A program made the translations under genes and the position numbers. From JAXMAF01 sp046350555 (GTDB taxonomy: Bacteria > Planctomycetota > Phycisphaerae > Phycisphaerales > SM1A02), in the NCBI GenBank assembly GCA_046350555.1, contig JAXMAF010000005.1, positions 186,001 to 250,000 on the forward strand: DNA of 64,000 bases, in the 5' to 3' direction. The notes below the pieces were generated by a model. That model worked only from the letters and a program-made list of their open reading frames with translations, made no database searches and had not been told where the DNA came from. Shown here in pieces: positions 17,360-25,560 of this stretch. The number at the start of each line of letters is the position of its first letter. The stretch's first letter is position 1.

Positions 17360-17722
17360 TCACGGACGGCCGCGGCTTCCTGATTCCCCTCGCGGTGACA
17401 TCCGGCCGCACTCGGGACAGGGCGAGCCGCCGGAGAGGCCGGTGTGGTCGTAGCCGCAGTTCGGACAGCGGCCACGGCGCGCGGCGCGTCCCGTTCGACG
17501 GGCGACGATGGCGACGCCTGCGGCTGCGATGGCCGGCATCCACAGGGGGATGGCCACGAGATACTGCCCCGGCCCGGGCCCGCGCGCAACCGATTGGCCA
17601 CCGAAGTGCGCGCGGCCCCACCAGTCGACGGTCCAACCGGTCTCCTCGATGAAGAATCCGGATGGATAGTCGATCCGCCAGCGCGCCGTGTCCCATGGCT
17701 TCTCCTCGCGTCTCGTGGCTTC
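17360..17722 (-). pseudogene. Remnant of a zinc-ribbon membrane protein gene
   Basis: The minus-strand frame after TGA 17723-17725 reads WRIDYPSGFFIEETGWTVDW, then a membrane segment (YLVAIPLWMPAIAAAGVAIV), a basic stretch and CPNCGYDHTGL...CPECGR. This is the normal C-terminal half of planctomycete zinc-ribbon membrane proteins. There is no ATG or GTG before the membrane segment, and the 5' part is missing where the neighbouring metallopeptidase gene ends at 17733. A short product from an internal GTG/ATG near 17557 (65 aa) cannot be excluded. The 3' end runs into the GGCTTCCTGATTCCCCTCGCG hairpin repeat. Confidence 0.55.
17373..17395. repeat. Single copy of the AGGGGAATCAGGAAGCC hairpin repeat
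   Basis: GCGGCTTCCTGATTCCCCTCG matches the inverted terminal fragment of the 3.4-4.2 kb array. It lies at the 3' end of the zinc-ribbon remnant and adds out-of-family residues to its C-terminus. Confidence 0.7.
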
Positions 17723-17732
17723 TCATGACTTC

Positions 17733-19595
17733 TCATGGCCACCCGGACAACAGCGCCCCAAGATCGACGCCACCAACCTCGTCGTCCCCGAGTTCGCTCA
17801 CGTCCGCGCCGTCCACCGCAATGTCGCCCACGCATGTCGATGGCGTGGCGGCGCAGCCGCCCCATGCGGCGAGAAGCAGGCCGAGATCGACGCCATCGAC
17901 GGTTCCATCGCCGTTGAGGTCGCCGGGAATGCGAACGAGCAGCGGGATCGGACTCGCTTCACCGTGCGCACCGGCCGGGTCGGTGACGCGCAAGCCGATC
18001 ATGTGCACACCGACGTCGCCCGGAGAGATGACCAGCGTCTTGCTGGTCGTCGGCGCCGTGTCGTAGATGCCGTCGCCGTCTAGGTCCCATTCGACTGTGA
18101 GCACTTCGACCGGATGATCGGGATCGTTGGAGAGCTGCGCCGTGAGCAGCACGGATTGGTTCGGCAGCGCCGTCGGCGGCTCGACGCGGAACTCCGCGCG
18201 AGGTGCCTTGTTGAACCCCGACATCGGCGTGATCGCCTTGTCGACGTCCCTGCGGTTGCCGCGGATGTCGTAGACGGAGACCTGATATTGGTTGCTTGCG
18301 CCGGCGGTGTAGTAGGCGGTCTTGAATGTCGCGGACGTGGAGGTCCCGGAGAGCGCCAGCTCGCCCACGGTCTCGCCGTTGAGTCGCAGGAGCGCCGCGG
18401 CCAGCCCGCCGGCGTCGCTTGCGGTGAACGGGATTTCGACGAGTCCGTTCACGGGTGCAATGGTGCGGCCCGCGAGCACGGTGACCGCCGGCTTGACATT
18501 CTCAAATGACATCGGCGCTGGCAGGAAGTACCGGCTCGTCTTCAGCGCCGCCGCCTCTCCGAAGGCCAGCCGGGCGTCGTCGGTTGCATAGCTGGCGGGG
18601 TATGCGCTGCCGCGAAACCCGCGCAGGCCGTTGCCCATCAGGTTGCCGTGGAAATTCTGGTCGTTCCTGAAATTGTGGCCCAGCCCCAGCGCATGGGTGA
18701 GCTCGTGCACTCCGGCGCCAAGCGCCGAGGAGGCCACGCTGCTGAACGTGCTTCCCTCGAACCACGGAAACGAGACGGCGTCGACGAGGGGGAAGGGGCC
18801 GATCCCGGGCACGACCTGTCCCGCATAGGAGGTGTTGTCGATCACACGGGCGCGGGCCATCATCGCCAAGGAATTGCTGCCGATCACCGCGACACCCGGA
18901 TCGAGGCCCGAGCCGAAGCTCGCGCCCAGGGCGACGCCTCCCGCAACCGAGCCATCGGGAAGCTGAAGATGCATCTCGGGCACCAGGAGCCAGACCTGCC
19001 CGTTGGTCCAGATCGGCACCCCCGCGCTCGTCGCGGCATCCAGCACGTGACCCCACGTGTCGGCGCGCAGGAAGTCGTCGGTCGCCGCCACGTCCACGAC
19101 GTGGATGACGGGTGTGACTCCGTCGGCCTCGGTCTCGTAGCGGAACGACCTCGGCCCATGGCCGTAGCGCGTCATCTGCCGTTCGTACCACACGTGCCAC
19201 CAGCGCACGGCGTCCCGAAGCGTCTCGACGCCATCGGGCTGGGGCGTCCGGTTCGACGGAATGAGATACGCCACGCGCACGATCGGCCCGGCCACTGGAG
19301 GAATCGCGCCGCAGGCGAGCGGCGATGGATCGTGTCCCGGTTGCGGCGCAACCGAACACGCCTCGCAGCCAAGCGGACAACCGGACCCGAGGGCTCGCTG
19401 CGCGAATACGTCCTCGCCCGCCGGGCTCGCGCCGCTCGCGATGGCCATCGACGACCGGGATCCACCATCGATGGAGTGAACGTCGACGCGCTGGGACCCG
19501 CCGTCCGCAAATAACGGCGCGTGAATCGCGACCAGGACGATGATTGCCGCGACGCGCGGAACGGCGATCGGTCGACGACCGGCCGGCCCATGCAT
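17733..19595 (-). CDS. Secreted zinc metallopeptidase-like protein with PKD-like and dockerin-like domains
   Basis: The product is about 620 aa from ATG 19595, chosen because it gives a signal peptide (RRPIAVPRVAAIIVLVAIHAPLFA). The frame extends further upstream into a repeat. GVHELTHALGLGHNF is an HExxHxxGxxH metzincin zinc motif, so this is probably an active peptidase. It is followed by a Met about 20 residues on (NLMGNGL). Two beta-sandwich segments follow; the second has WDLDGDGIYDT as in PKD domains. The C-terminus has dockerin-like repeats (DLNGDGTVDGVDLGLLLAAWG and VGGVDLGALLSGW). A cellulosome-type partner (cohesin) is not present here. Substrate is unknown. Confidence 0.8.
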   Translation of the reverse strand: MHGPAGRRPIAVPRVAAIIVLVAIHAPLFADGGSQRVDVHSIDGGSRSSMAIASGASPAGEDVFAQRALGSGCPLGCEACSVAPQPGHDPSPLACGAIPPVAGPIVRVAYLIPSNRTPQPDGVETLRDAVRWWHVWYERQMTRYGHGPRSFRYETEADGVTPVIHVVDVAATDDFLRADTWGHVLDAATSAGVPIWTNGQVWLLVPEMHLQLPDGSVAGGVALGASFGSGLDPGVAVIGSNSLAMMARARVIDNTSYAGQVVPGIGPFPLVDAVSFPWFEGSTFSSVASSALGAGVHELTHALGLGHNFRNDQNFHGNLMGNGLRGFRGSAYPASYATDDARLAFGEAAALKTSRYFLPAPMSFENVKPAVTVLAGRTIAPVNGLVEIPFTASDAGGLAAALLRLNGETVGELALSGTSTSATFKTAYYTAGASNQYQVSVYDIRGNRRDVDKAITPMSGFNKAPRAEFRVEPPTALPNQSVLLTAQLSNDPDHPVEVLTVEWDLDGDGIYDTAPTTSKTLVISPGDVGVHMIGLRVTDPAGAHGEASPIPLLVRIPGDLNGDGTVDGVDLGLLLAAWGGCAATPSTCVGDIAVDGADVSELGDDEVGGVDLGALLSGWP

Positions 19596-19820
19596 CGTCG
19601 CCCCGGATTCGGCGCCGGGACCGTGGAGCGGGTCGGAACCGCGCGGCGGCATGTCAAGGTTGCCCGTCATCATGTCCAAGTCTACGAGTGGCATGGACGC
19701 GATCGCGCAGCGGCCCGCATGGATCACCCGTCCAGCATTGCCGTCGCTACGCTCTCGCACATGTGTCGCCGAATCCAACAACGCCACTGCGCAGAGTGAC
19801 CTTGGCCGACGCACTAGCGC

Positions 19821-19882
19821 GTCGTGAGACGCCTTCGTGGACAAGGGGTCGAACGTATGGAGGTCCACTGGACTCCGTGGAA
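19821..19882 (+). repeat. Dispersed ~105-bp element, right half only
   Basis: CGTCGTGAGACGCC followed by GACAAGGGGTCGAACGTATG and GGTCCACTGGACTCCGTGG matches the right 60 bp of the element. The left half, with the CCCCACCC block, is absent. It lies upstream of the metallopeptidase start. Confidence 0.75.
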
Positions 19883-19911
19883 GCTGCACGTTGGCAGCGT
19901 GCGACGCTGGA

Positions 19912-20163
19912 CTACTCGCCGCACAGCCGCACAGCCCCGCAGCCCCACATGGGATCCGGGACGTCGCCCCACATGCTTATCAACAGGCCGAGGTCGGCCG
20001 CGTCGACCATGCTGTCGCAGTTCACGTCTGCCGTGCCGCCCGACTCGTCCCCTGCACCGAGGTCGATGACGGCGCCGCCGCGCGGCGATTGAATTCGCCC
20101 AACATCCGCCGCAGCGGCGCGGCCGAGCTGCGGACGATCCTGTCGGAGTGGCCGGTGACTCAT
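19912..20163 (-). pseudogene. Fragment ending in a single dockerin-like repeat
   Basis: The frame contains GGTADVNCDSMVDAADLGLLISMWG, a clear dockerin-like repeat, and then ends. The residues before it are Arg/Ala-rich with no signal peptide or domain. This looks like the 3' remnant of a gene for a larger secreted protein. It lies next to a half copy of the dispersed element, so a deletion here is plausible. Confidence 0.45.
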
Positions 20164-20210
20164 CCGCGCGGCGGGGCGCGAGGATCAGCCGGGACGCGCA
20201 CTGGCGCTCT

Positions 20211-20819
20211 TCAGGCCGTGAATCCCTGCTTCGCCAACTCGCTCCGGAAGGACTTGATCGTGTCGAGCATGGCGGGCGACTCGGCGTTGAGCTGGCCGAG
20301 GAGCTCCGTCAGTCGCGGGGTGGTGGCACCGGGCGAGCGGGCGAGCTCGTCGGACGCCGCGGCAAGGTTCTTCATGAAGCCGCGGCTCTTCGTGTCGAGC
20401 TGGAAGAGCCAGTCGCCGGCGGCGCGGGAGGAACCCGGGGCATTTGATTCCGCAGCCTGCATGCCCGGTGTCGCCGGCCATCCCTTGAAGTACGTCGCAG
20501 GTCCGACGCGCCGCAGCTCGTCCGCTTCGCCGACCATCGCTTCGACGGAGGTGCGCAGCGCTGTCGAGTTGTCGTTGAACGTCTGGATCAACGTGGCCCG
20601 CTGAAGGCCGCTCGCTGCCGCCGCCTGGTTGAGCGAAGCCATCGTCGATTCGAGCTGCGGCTGAAGCACGGCGAGCTGGCTTGCCATCGCGCTGCCGGTC
20701 ATCTGCGTCAGCACGCCTTTGGTCGGCGGCGGCGCTTCCTTTGGCGTCTGGCACGCCGGAATGGTGGCGAGCATGGCGAGGCCGAGCGCGGCGGCGACGA
20801 TTGGAGTGCGGTCGAGCAT
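20211..20819 (-). CDS. Putative lipoprotein, helical, unknown function
   Basis: From ATG 20819 the product is 202 aa. It starts with a lipoprotein signal (MLDRTPIVAAALGLAMLATIPAC, lipobox IPAC). An in-frame ATG at 20852 would only lengthen the n-region. The mature part is mostly helical with many Ala, Leu, Ser and Asp, including LRTSVEAMVGEADELRRVG and GFMKNLAAASDELARSPG. The spacing of these motifs loosely recalls DUF2959-type proteins, but this is weak. It is likely membrane-attached through lipid. Confidence 0.65.
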   Translation of the reverse strand: MLDRTPIVAAALGLAMLATIPACQTPKEAPPPTKGVLTQMTGSAMASQLAVLQPQLESTMASLNQAAAASGLQRATLIQTFNDNSTALRTSVEAMVGEADELRRVGPATYFKGWPATPGMQAAESNAPGSSRAAGDWLFQLDTKSRGFMKNLAAASDELARSPGATTPRLTELLGQLNAESPAMLDTIKSFRSELAKQGFTA

Positions 20820-21260
20820 GGCGAGGAATGGGAAAGGGCCAATGGGGGTCATGCGGACGTGGGGCGTGCGATCACGCGGGCGTGCGATCACGCGGGCGTG
20901 GCGACGACGGCCGCCCGGTTGTACCGGCCGCGGAGAGAGTCGGCAAGCGGGCGTTCGTGACCGGCTTCCCTTGGGCGACTGCTTCCCGTGTCCGTTCGGC
21001 GTTCGTTTGCGGCCGTTCCAGCATTCGTTCGGCAAGTTCCGCGGACATTGCCTCTCCCGACGGCCGCACATTGCGCTTGGCAACGTGGCGGTGCGTGGCG
21101 TCGCCCCGCACGTCCGTCTGTTGCGTGGCACCGGAGGGTCCCGGAGGGTGCCGGAGGGTCGACTGACAGCGGCGGGTGGCACCGGCCTCGACGACCGTCC
21201 GATCGCCCGCGCGGGGCTCCTGTCTGGGCAGCGCCGACAACCTTCTCATCGGAGACAGTC
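20820..21260. other. Intergenic region, short direct repeats only
   Basis: The 441 bp between divergent genes contain no supported gene. Short direct repeats are present: CGTGCGATCACGCGGG occurs twice near 20865-20895, and GGAGGGTCCCGGAGGGTGCC triplets lie near 21137-21165. The promoters of the lipoprotein and the 45-aa peptide genes are expected here. Confidence 0.5.
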
Positions 21261-21398
21261 ATGAACATCAAGACATCGGTGATCCGTCTCGCCGCTCTTG
21301 GAGCGGTGCTCGCGCCCTTCGTCGGTTCCATCGTGCATGCCAACGACGGCGCCAGAGGGGGTGGCAGCGGAGGGAGCGGCGGCGTGATCGGCGAGTGA
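21261..21398 (+). CDS. Small secreted Gly-rich peptide (45 aa)
   Basis: ATG 21261 has GGAGA 6-10 bp upstream. The peptide has a clean signal sequence (MNIKTSVIRLAALGAVLAP followed by FVGSIVHA) with cleavage near VHA-ND. That leaves a mature tail of about 18 residues rich in Gly and Ser (GGGSGGSGG). The stop is one base before the ATG of the zinc-ribbon membrane protein gene, so the two are probably one transcript. No known family is recognised. The tail is too short for an enzyme. Confidence 0.55.
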   Translation: MNIKTSVIRLAALGAVLAPFVGSIVHANDGARGGGSGGSGGVIGE

Positions 21399-21399
21399 T

Positions 21400-22317
21400 A
21401 TGCATTCGCCTTGGTTGCCCGACTGGGCCCGAGATGCAGGCCACGCCATGCGTCACACAAACCACAACGGCGCCGTCATGGACCTCGTCGCATGCCTCCT
21501 GAGCGCGACGCGGCCCGGCTGTCAGACCGCCGCGGCGCGAATCGTTCAACGAGCGCAGCGTCGATGGATACGAAGACACCGGACGGCCGCGTGGTGTGCG
21601 CGGGGCCTGGCGGTCGTGCTCCCCATTGTGTTTCTGTGGGAGGCGCTGGACCTTCTGCGATCGATCCCGAGCAGCCTCGCGGCCGACGCACTCACCGCCG
21701 CGCCCCCACAGGCGCCGCATACGACATGGCGGGATCTCAAGATCTCCCTGATGAGCACCGCAGGGTCGGTCCTACTGCCGGTCATGTTCTGGGCGGCGAC
21801 GCGCCCACAACGATCGATCGCTGCGCGGCGCCTTCTTCGACACAGCACGGCACGGCCGCCTCTTTCGACACAGTTGGCCGCGCAGAAGGCCACCTGGCTC
21901 GGCGTTGTCTTCCTTCACCCGCGGCGTTCCTTGCTGGCGACGATCGGCATCACCCTGCTCTTCGGCGGAATGGGGCTCGTCATGGTGCTTCTTGAGACGC
22001 TTGAAATGATGCGGGGATCGCAGTTCGATCCGGACTCCGCGATGCCGGCGTACTTGGGCGTGCCGGCCCTGGGAGGCGCACTGGTGATTGCGACATTCGT
22101 CTTCGCGGCCCGCCGAAGGATGCGGCTCGCGACCGGCTCGCGCGTCGTGCTCAGCCACTGTGCAATGTGCGGCTTCCCGCTCACCTCGCTTCGCTGCGTG
22201 GAATGCGGCGAGCGGCATGACGGCCTCGCGGGCGTGACCGGCGTCGAGACGTGGGACCAGCCCGCGGCGCACGCGAACGATCGAGGCCGGACGGATGGAG
22301 AGGGCCGTCGGGGATGA
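21400..22317 (+). CDS. Membrane protein with short C-terminal zinc ribbon
   Basis: The product is up to 305 aa. Four hydrophobic segments are visible at about 68-90 (AAWCARGLAVVLPIVFLWEAL), 118-135 (MSTAGSVLLPVMFWAA), 180-200 (LLATIGITLLFGGMGLVMVLL) and 220-238 (GGALVIATFVFAA). The C-terminal part has CAMCGFPLTSLRCVECGE, a zinc ribbon related to but shorter than the CGYD/CPECG type. ATG 21400 follows the previous stop by one base. A later ATG (MDLVACLL) is also possible. The function is unknown. Confidence 0.65.
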   Translation: MHSPWLPDWARDAGHAMRHTNHNGAVMDLVACLLSATRPGCQTAAARIVQRAQRRWIRRHRTAAWCARGLAVVLPIVFLWEALDLLRSIPSSLAADALTAAPPQAPHTTWRDLKISLMSTAGSVLLPVMFWAATRPQRSIAARRLLRHSTARPPLSTQLAAQKATWLGVVFLHPRRSLLATIGITLLFGGMGLVMVLLETLEMMRGSQFDPDSAMPAYLGVPALGGALVIATFVFAARRRMRLATGSRVVLSHCAMCGFPLTSLRCVECGERHDGLAGVTGVETWDQPAAHANDRGRTDGEGRRG

Positions 22318-22372
22318 CGGAGGTGTCGGGACGAGTTTTCGCGTGCGCGGATTGGCGAGTGGTTGTGGGGTG

Positions 22373-22712
22373 CTGGTTGTTGGTTATTGGTTATTGGTTA
22401 TTGGTTACTCGTGTGGCAACTTGGTCGATTTTGCGGGTGCGTCGCGAGGGGAAGCCGCTGCGCGGCGGAATTTGGAGTCGGGGACCCCGCTCGACGCACA
22501 CATCTCCGCTGCCGCGCCGACCCAAGGCGCCAGCGCGGCAGCCAGCAGCGAACGTCGTGCAACGCGGTCCCCGACTCCGCCGCCGTGAGCCTGTCGAACG
22601 GCGGCTTCATGATTCCCATCGCGACGCACCCGCAGATTCATCCCGGTTGACGCACCAGTAACCAGTAACCAGCAACCAGGAGCCAGCAACCAGCAACCAG
22701 CAACCAGGAACC
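22373..22712. repeat. Inverted pair of heptamer arrays enclosing a hairpin repeat
   Basis: At 22373-22410 there are units of TTGTTGG/TTATTGG. At 22655-22712 the opposite strand form occurs as CCAGTAA/CCAGCAA/CCAGGAA units of 7 bp. Between them, GTGCGTCGCGAGGGGAAGCC (about 22437) and GGCTTCATGATTCCCATCGC (about 22606) are inverted copies of the hairpin repeat of the 3.4 kb array. A GGTCCCCGACTCC/GGAGTCGGGGACC inverted pair is also present. The whole 340 bp is therefore a nested inverted structure in the gap between convergent genes. A 17-bp fragment of the ~105-bp element end (TCAACTGGGACGCGCAT) follows at 22758. Confidence 0.85.
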
Positions 22713-22892
22713 GGGAACGCTGTCCGATGCCGGGGGCTGAAGCGGGGCGCTGGAGTGTCAACTGGGACGCGCATGACAACCGGTGGCTGACCCTTGGCTC
22801 CCTCCTGCCGGTGGCTGATCGTGCTGGTGGACCGGCTCGCGCATGGCCGATTCGGCTGGATCGACCGCAGCATCATCCTCGGCCGCAACGGC

Positions 22893-23843
22893 TCACCGCG
22901 TCGTCGATGCGAGGTCGCGCAGCGCGTCCGCCAGCGTTGGAAATCGGAACTCGAACCCGTCTTCGCGCAGCCGTCGTGACACGACGTACCGCCCATACAA
23001 GGCGAGCTCCGGATCCGTGCGCATGAGAAGCGGCGCCCCGATGCGGACCATCCAACCGAACGCCGGAAGCCCGATCGGCACGCCCATCGACCGGCGCAGC
23101 GCCGCCATGAACTCGCGCTGGGCCACCGGGTTCGGCGCCGTTGCGACATACGTGCCCTGCATCGTGGCATCGACGAGCGCACGCTCGAACAGCCGATTCA
23201 TGTCCAGCTCGTGAATCCAGCTCATGCCTTGTGTGCCCGGTCCGACGGTGCCGCCCAGTCCCAGGCGCACCAGCGTGCGCAGCCGGGCAAGGGCGCCGCC
23301 ACCGGCGCCTCGGTCGCGACCGATGACAAAGCTGGTCCGGAGGATCACCCGCCGTTGCGTGGGAAGTGCGCTTTCGCGGAACGCTTCCTCCCACGCCTTG
23401 CCCACGAATGGTGCGAGCCCGACACCGAGCGGCGCATCCTCGTCGCAGTGGACGTCAGGCGGATCGCCGTAGATGTGAGCCGTGCTCATCTGCACCCATG
23501 TCGGCGGAGGTGTCGCGACGTCGTTCATCGCCCGCCCCAGCACGCGCGTCGCTTCGACGCGCGACCGGAGGATCTCGTCACGATGGTCCGGCGTCTTGAT
23601 GCAGTCGACGCTTCGGCCGACGAGGTTCACGACGCCCGCGGCGCCGTCGAGTTCGCGCCGCCAGTCGCCAGGCGTGCGGGCATCCCAGGGCACATGTCGC
23701 CATGGGCCCGCGATGCGCGGTGCTCGTCGCGACAGGATGACGACGGTCGATCCGCCCTGGGCGAGATGCGTCGCCAGCGAGACGCCGAGGAAGCCACTGC
23801 CGCCGGCGATGACGACTGGACCGCGGAGAGGGGGGATGGCCAT
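22893..23843 (-). CDS. TIGR01777-type NAD(P)-dependent epimerase/oxidoreductase
   Basis: The product is 316 aa, the family's usual size. The Rossmann motif is VVIAGGSGFLGVSLATHLAQ at the N-terminus. VVNLVGRSVD and STAHIYGD are the conserved central strands, with a STAxxYG motif. VILRTSFVIGRDRGAGGG and GMSWIHELD follow in the expected order. The C-terminal 45 residues (MGVPIGLPAFGWMVRIGAPLL and the following segment) fit a DUF1731-like tail. The enzyme is cytoplasmic with an unknown substrate, sometimes called SulA-like or YfcH-like. It starts 51 bp after the methyltransferase gene on the same strand, so they probably form an operon. Confidence 0.9.
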   Translation of the reverse strand: MAIPPLRGPVVIAGGSGFLGVSLATHLAQGGSTVVILSRRAPRIAGPWRHVPWDARTPGDWRRELDGAAGVVNLVGRSVDCIKTPDHRDEILRSRVEATRVLGRAMNDVATPPPTWVQMSTAHIYGDPPDVHCDEDAPLGVGLAPFVGKAWEEAFRESALPTQRRVILRTSFVIGRDRGAGGGALARLRTLVRLGLGGTVGPGTQGMSWIHELDMNRLFERALVDATMQGTYVATAPNPVAQREFMAALRRSMGVPIGLPAFGWMVRIGAPLLMRTDPELALYGRYVVSRRLREDGFEFRFPTLADALRDLASTTR

Positions 23844-23894
23844 GTCGGTTCAAGCGTACGGGGCCGGAGGCGCGAGAATCGACGGTGGATGGCA

Positions 23895-24689
23895 TCAGGC
23901 CGCCTTTGACACCAGCAGCGTGCCGGGCCTCAGCGATCCCAGCGTGATCACGGAACACAGAGCCGCCATCAGCTTGGAATCCAGCCTCTGGATGTCGTCG
24001 CATCCACTTGCCCTGAACGTGCGTGCATGCTCGCCGTGATGGCGGATGTCCGCGATGAGCGCCCTTCCGCCTGGCTTGAGGACCCTGGCGATCTCGCGGA
24101 CTGCCGCAGCACGATCGGGCGCCGAGTACAGGTTGTGGATGGCGGCGCGCGATACGACAACGTCGAACGAGGCGTCGGGAAACGGAAGGCGTCGCATGTC
24201 GGCCGTCTCGACGGAGACGCGTTCCGCCACGCCTTCTGCCCTTGCATTCCCGAGCGCTGCATCCGCGCTGTTTCCGGAGAGGTCCGTCGCCTGCCAGATG
24301 TCGATGCCGACCGCCGATCCCGTCGTCAATCTTCGGGCAGCGCCAACGAGCATCAGACCTCGACCGCAGCCGATGTCGAGCACGCGTTCATCGCCTCTCC
24401 AGTGAAGCCGATCGAGCAGTCGATCCCGTTCCGCGACCTTGCCGTACCTGCTTCCCATGTACATCCAGCACGCGGTCGCGAGCAGACTGATGCCGGCTGC
24501 CACGAAAGGCAGTCGAAGCGGAATCTGCACATTGATCCATGACGCCGGTTCGAAGGAAACCACGCGGGGAATCGCGCCGACTTGCGCCGCAATGGCGACG
24601 GCAATCGCAATCGCCCCTGCGACAATGAGGTTCCGAACCACCTTTGGCGCGTCGATCCCGTAGTCCGGCTTTGTTCCGTCGTCGTCCAC
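23895..24689 (-). CDS. Membrane-anchored class I SAM-dependent methyltransferase
   Basis: The product is 264 aa. Two membrane segments come first (about 18-38, LIVAGAIAIAVAIAAQVGAI; about 60-78, FVAAGISLLATACWMYM). The methyltransferase domain then starts with VLDIGCGRGLMLVGAA (motif I), AVGIDIW (acidic end of strand 2), LPFPDASFDVVVSRAAIHNL (motif IV region) and ARVLKPGGRALIADI. The mixture of an N-terminal membrane anchor and a UbiE/Methyltransf_11-type domain suggests a hydrophobic or membrane-linked substrate. It is upstream of the epimerase-like gene in the same direction. Confidence 0.85.
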   Translation of the reverse strand: MDDDGTKPDYGIDAPKVVRNLIVAGAIAIAVAIAAQVGAIPRVVSFEPASWINVQIPLRLPFVAAGISLLATACWMYMGSRYGKVAERDRLLDRLHWRGDERVLDIGCGRGLMLVGAARRLTTGSAVGIDIWQATDLSGNSADAALGNARAEGVAERVSVETADMRRLPFPDASFDVVVSRAAIHNLYSAPDRAAAVREIARVLKPGGRALIADIRHHGEHARTFRASGCDDIQRLDSKLMAALCSVITLGSLRPGTLLVSKAA

Positions 24690-24779
24690 CTGTGCCTCCA
24701 GCGGCGGCGATCACCATTCGGCAGTCGGTCCCACCCGGAATGAAATCGCTCTTCCGCCTCATCGGCTCGCCAAGCCAGT

Positions 24780-25145
24780 CTATCGCCGGAAGCGGGCCTG
24801 CGCCTCGGCGACGCGCGGATACAGGCCGAGCGACACGTTGCGCGCCAGCGCCGCGACCCGATCGATGGCTGGCGGGCCGATCAGCGCGAAGACCAGGGGA
24901 AACTCCTCGAGACACCAGTCGTCGTCGCGGCCCGCATCGGGCGCAAGCATCGCAAGCAAGTCGTCAACGACGGGCTCGGCGCGGAGCTGGCCCAAGGCAC
25001 GCCATGCATGCACGGATGCGTAGACGGACGTGTCGTCGGGATCGTCGGGCCAATCGGTTCGCTCGTGCCAGCCGCGCGCGGTCGCCAGCAACGTCGGCAC
25101 ATCCGCCGATGACAGTTGCAGTTCGGCGATGTAGTCACGGCCGCC
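24780..25145 (-). pseudogene. HEAT-like/SEC-C-associated protein, 5' end cut by a mobile element
   Basis: The frame reads RDYIAELQLSSADVPTLLAT, then SVYASVHAWRALGQLRAEPVVDDLL, DDDWCLEEFPLVFALIGPPA and RVAEAQARF. These are the repeated helices of a family of short HEAT-like proteins whose members normally begin tens of residues earlier. Upstream the frame meets TAG at 25147-25149, inside the terminal repeat of the MITE-like element at 25146-25332. No missing 5' part is found beyond the element pair. It is therefore a truncated gene. An internal start (GTG near 25100) could still give a 106-aa product. Confidence 0.6.
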
Positions 25146-25332
25146 CTAGCACTACAGCGCCCCTTGGCTCCGTCGCGAGACCGCTCGGAGTGGCTTTCCG
25201 CAAGGAAGAGCGCCGCGTTTGAGGCGCCGGTGGCTTCTCTGCGAGCCCTCAAGCCTCGAACGCAAGCTCTGACGCAGCGGAAATGCCGCTCCGGACGGTC
25301 GCAGTAGGAACCAAGGGGCGCTGTAGTGCTAG
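25146..25332. mobile_element. MITE-like element 1 (187 bp)
   Basis: The ends are CTAGCACTACAGCGCCCCTT(GG) and the exact reverse complement (CC)AAGGGGCGCTGTAGTGCTAG, 22 bp perfect, extending to about 26 bp with one mismatch. Both ends sit on CTAG. The interior has no open frame of note and no transposase, so mobility would need help in trans. It interrupts the HEAT-like gene. The CTAG at 25329-25332 is shared with the next element. Confidence 0.85.
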
Positions 25333-25494
25333 TGCCCCGAGTCAGAAATTCGCGGCATATGGGCGCGACATGATTTTGTCTGGCAAGGAGTCGAGACGAA
25401 CGGCCTATCCGCAGCGATAGGCGGAGTCTCGACGACGCCGCCAGGCGAAATCAGGGCCGAACATATGACGCGAAGTTCTGACTCGGGACACTAG
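25329..25494. mobile_element. MITE-like element 2 (166 bp, nearly full palindrome)
   Basis: The left side (CTAGTGCCCCGAGTCAGAAA, then TTCGCGGCATATG, TGATTTTGTCTGG, GTCGAGAC) is matched in inverted form by the right side (GTCTCGAC, CCAGGCGAAATCAG, CATATGACGCGAA, TTCTGACTCGGGACACTAG). The arms diverge only at scattered positions, so the element can fold as one long hairpin. It has no coding capacity. It begins on the last CTAG of element 1, and both elements are bounded by CTAG. Confidence 0.85.
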
Positions 25495-25560
25495 GATCGC
25501 GCACGTGCCCCGCGCGTTCGAACGGGAAGGACGCCCGGCCACGGACAAGGAGCAGAACCC

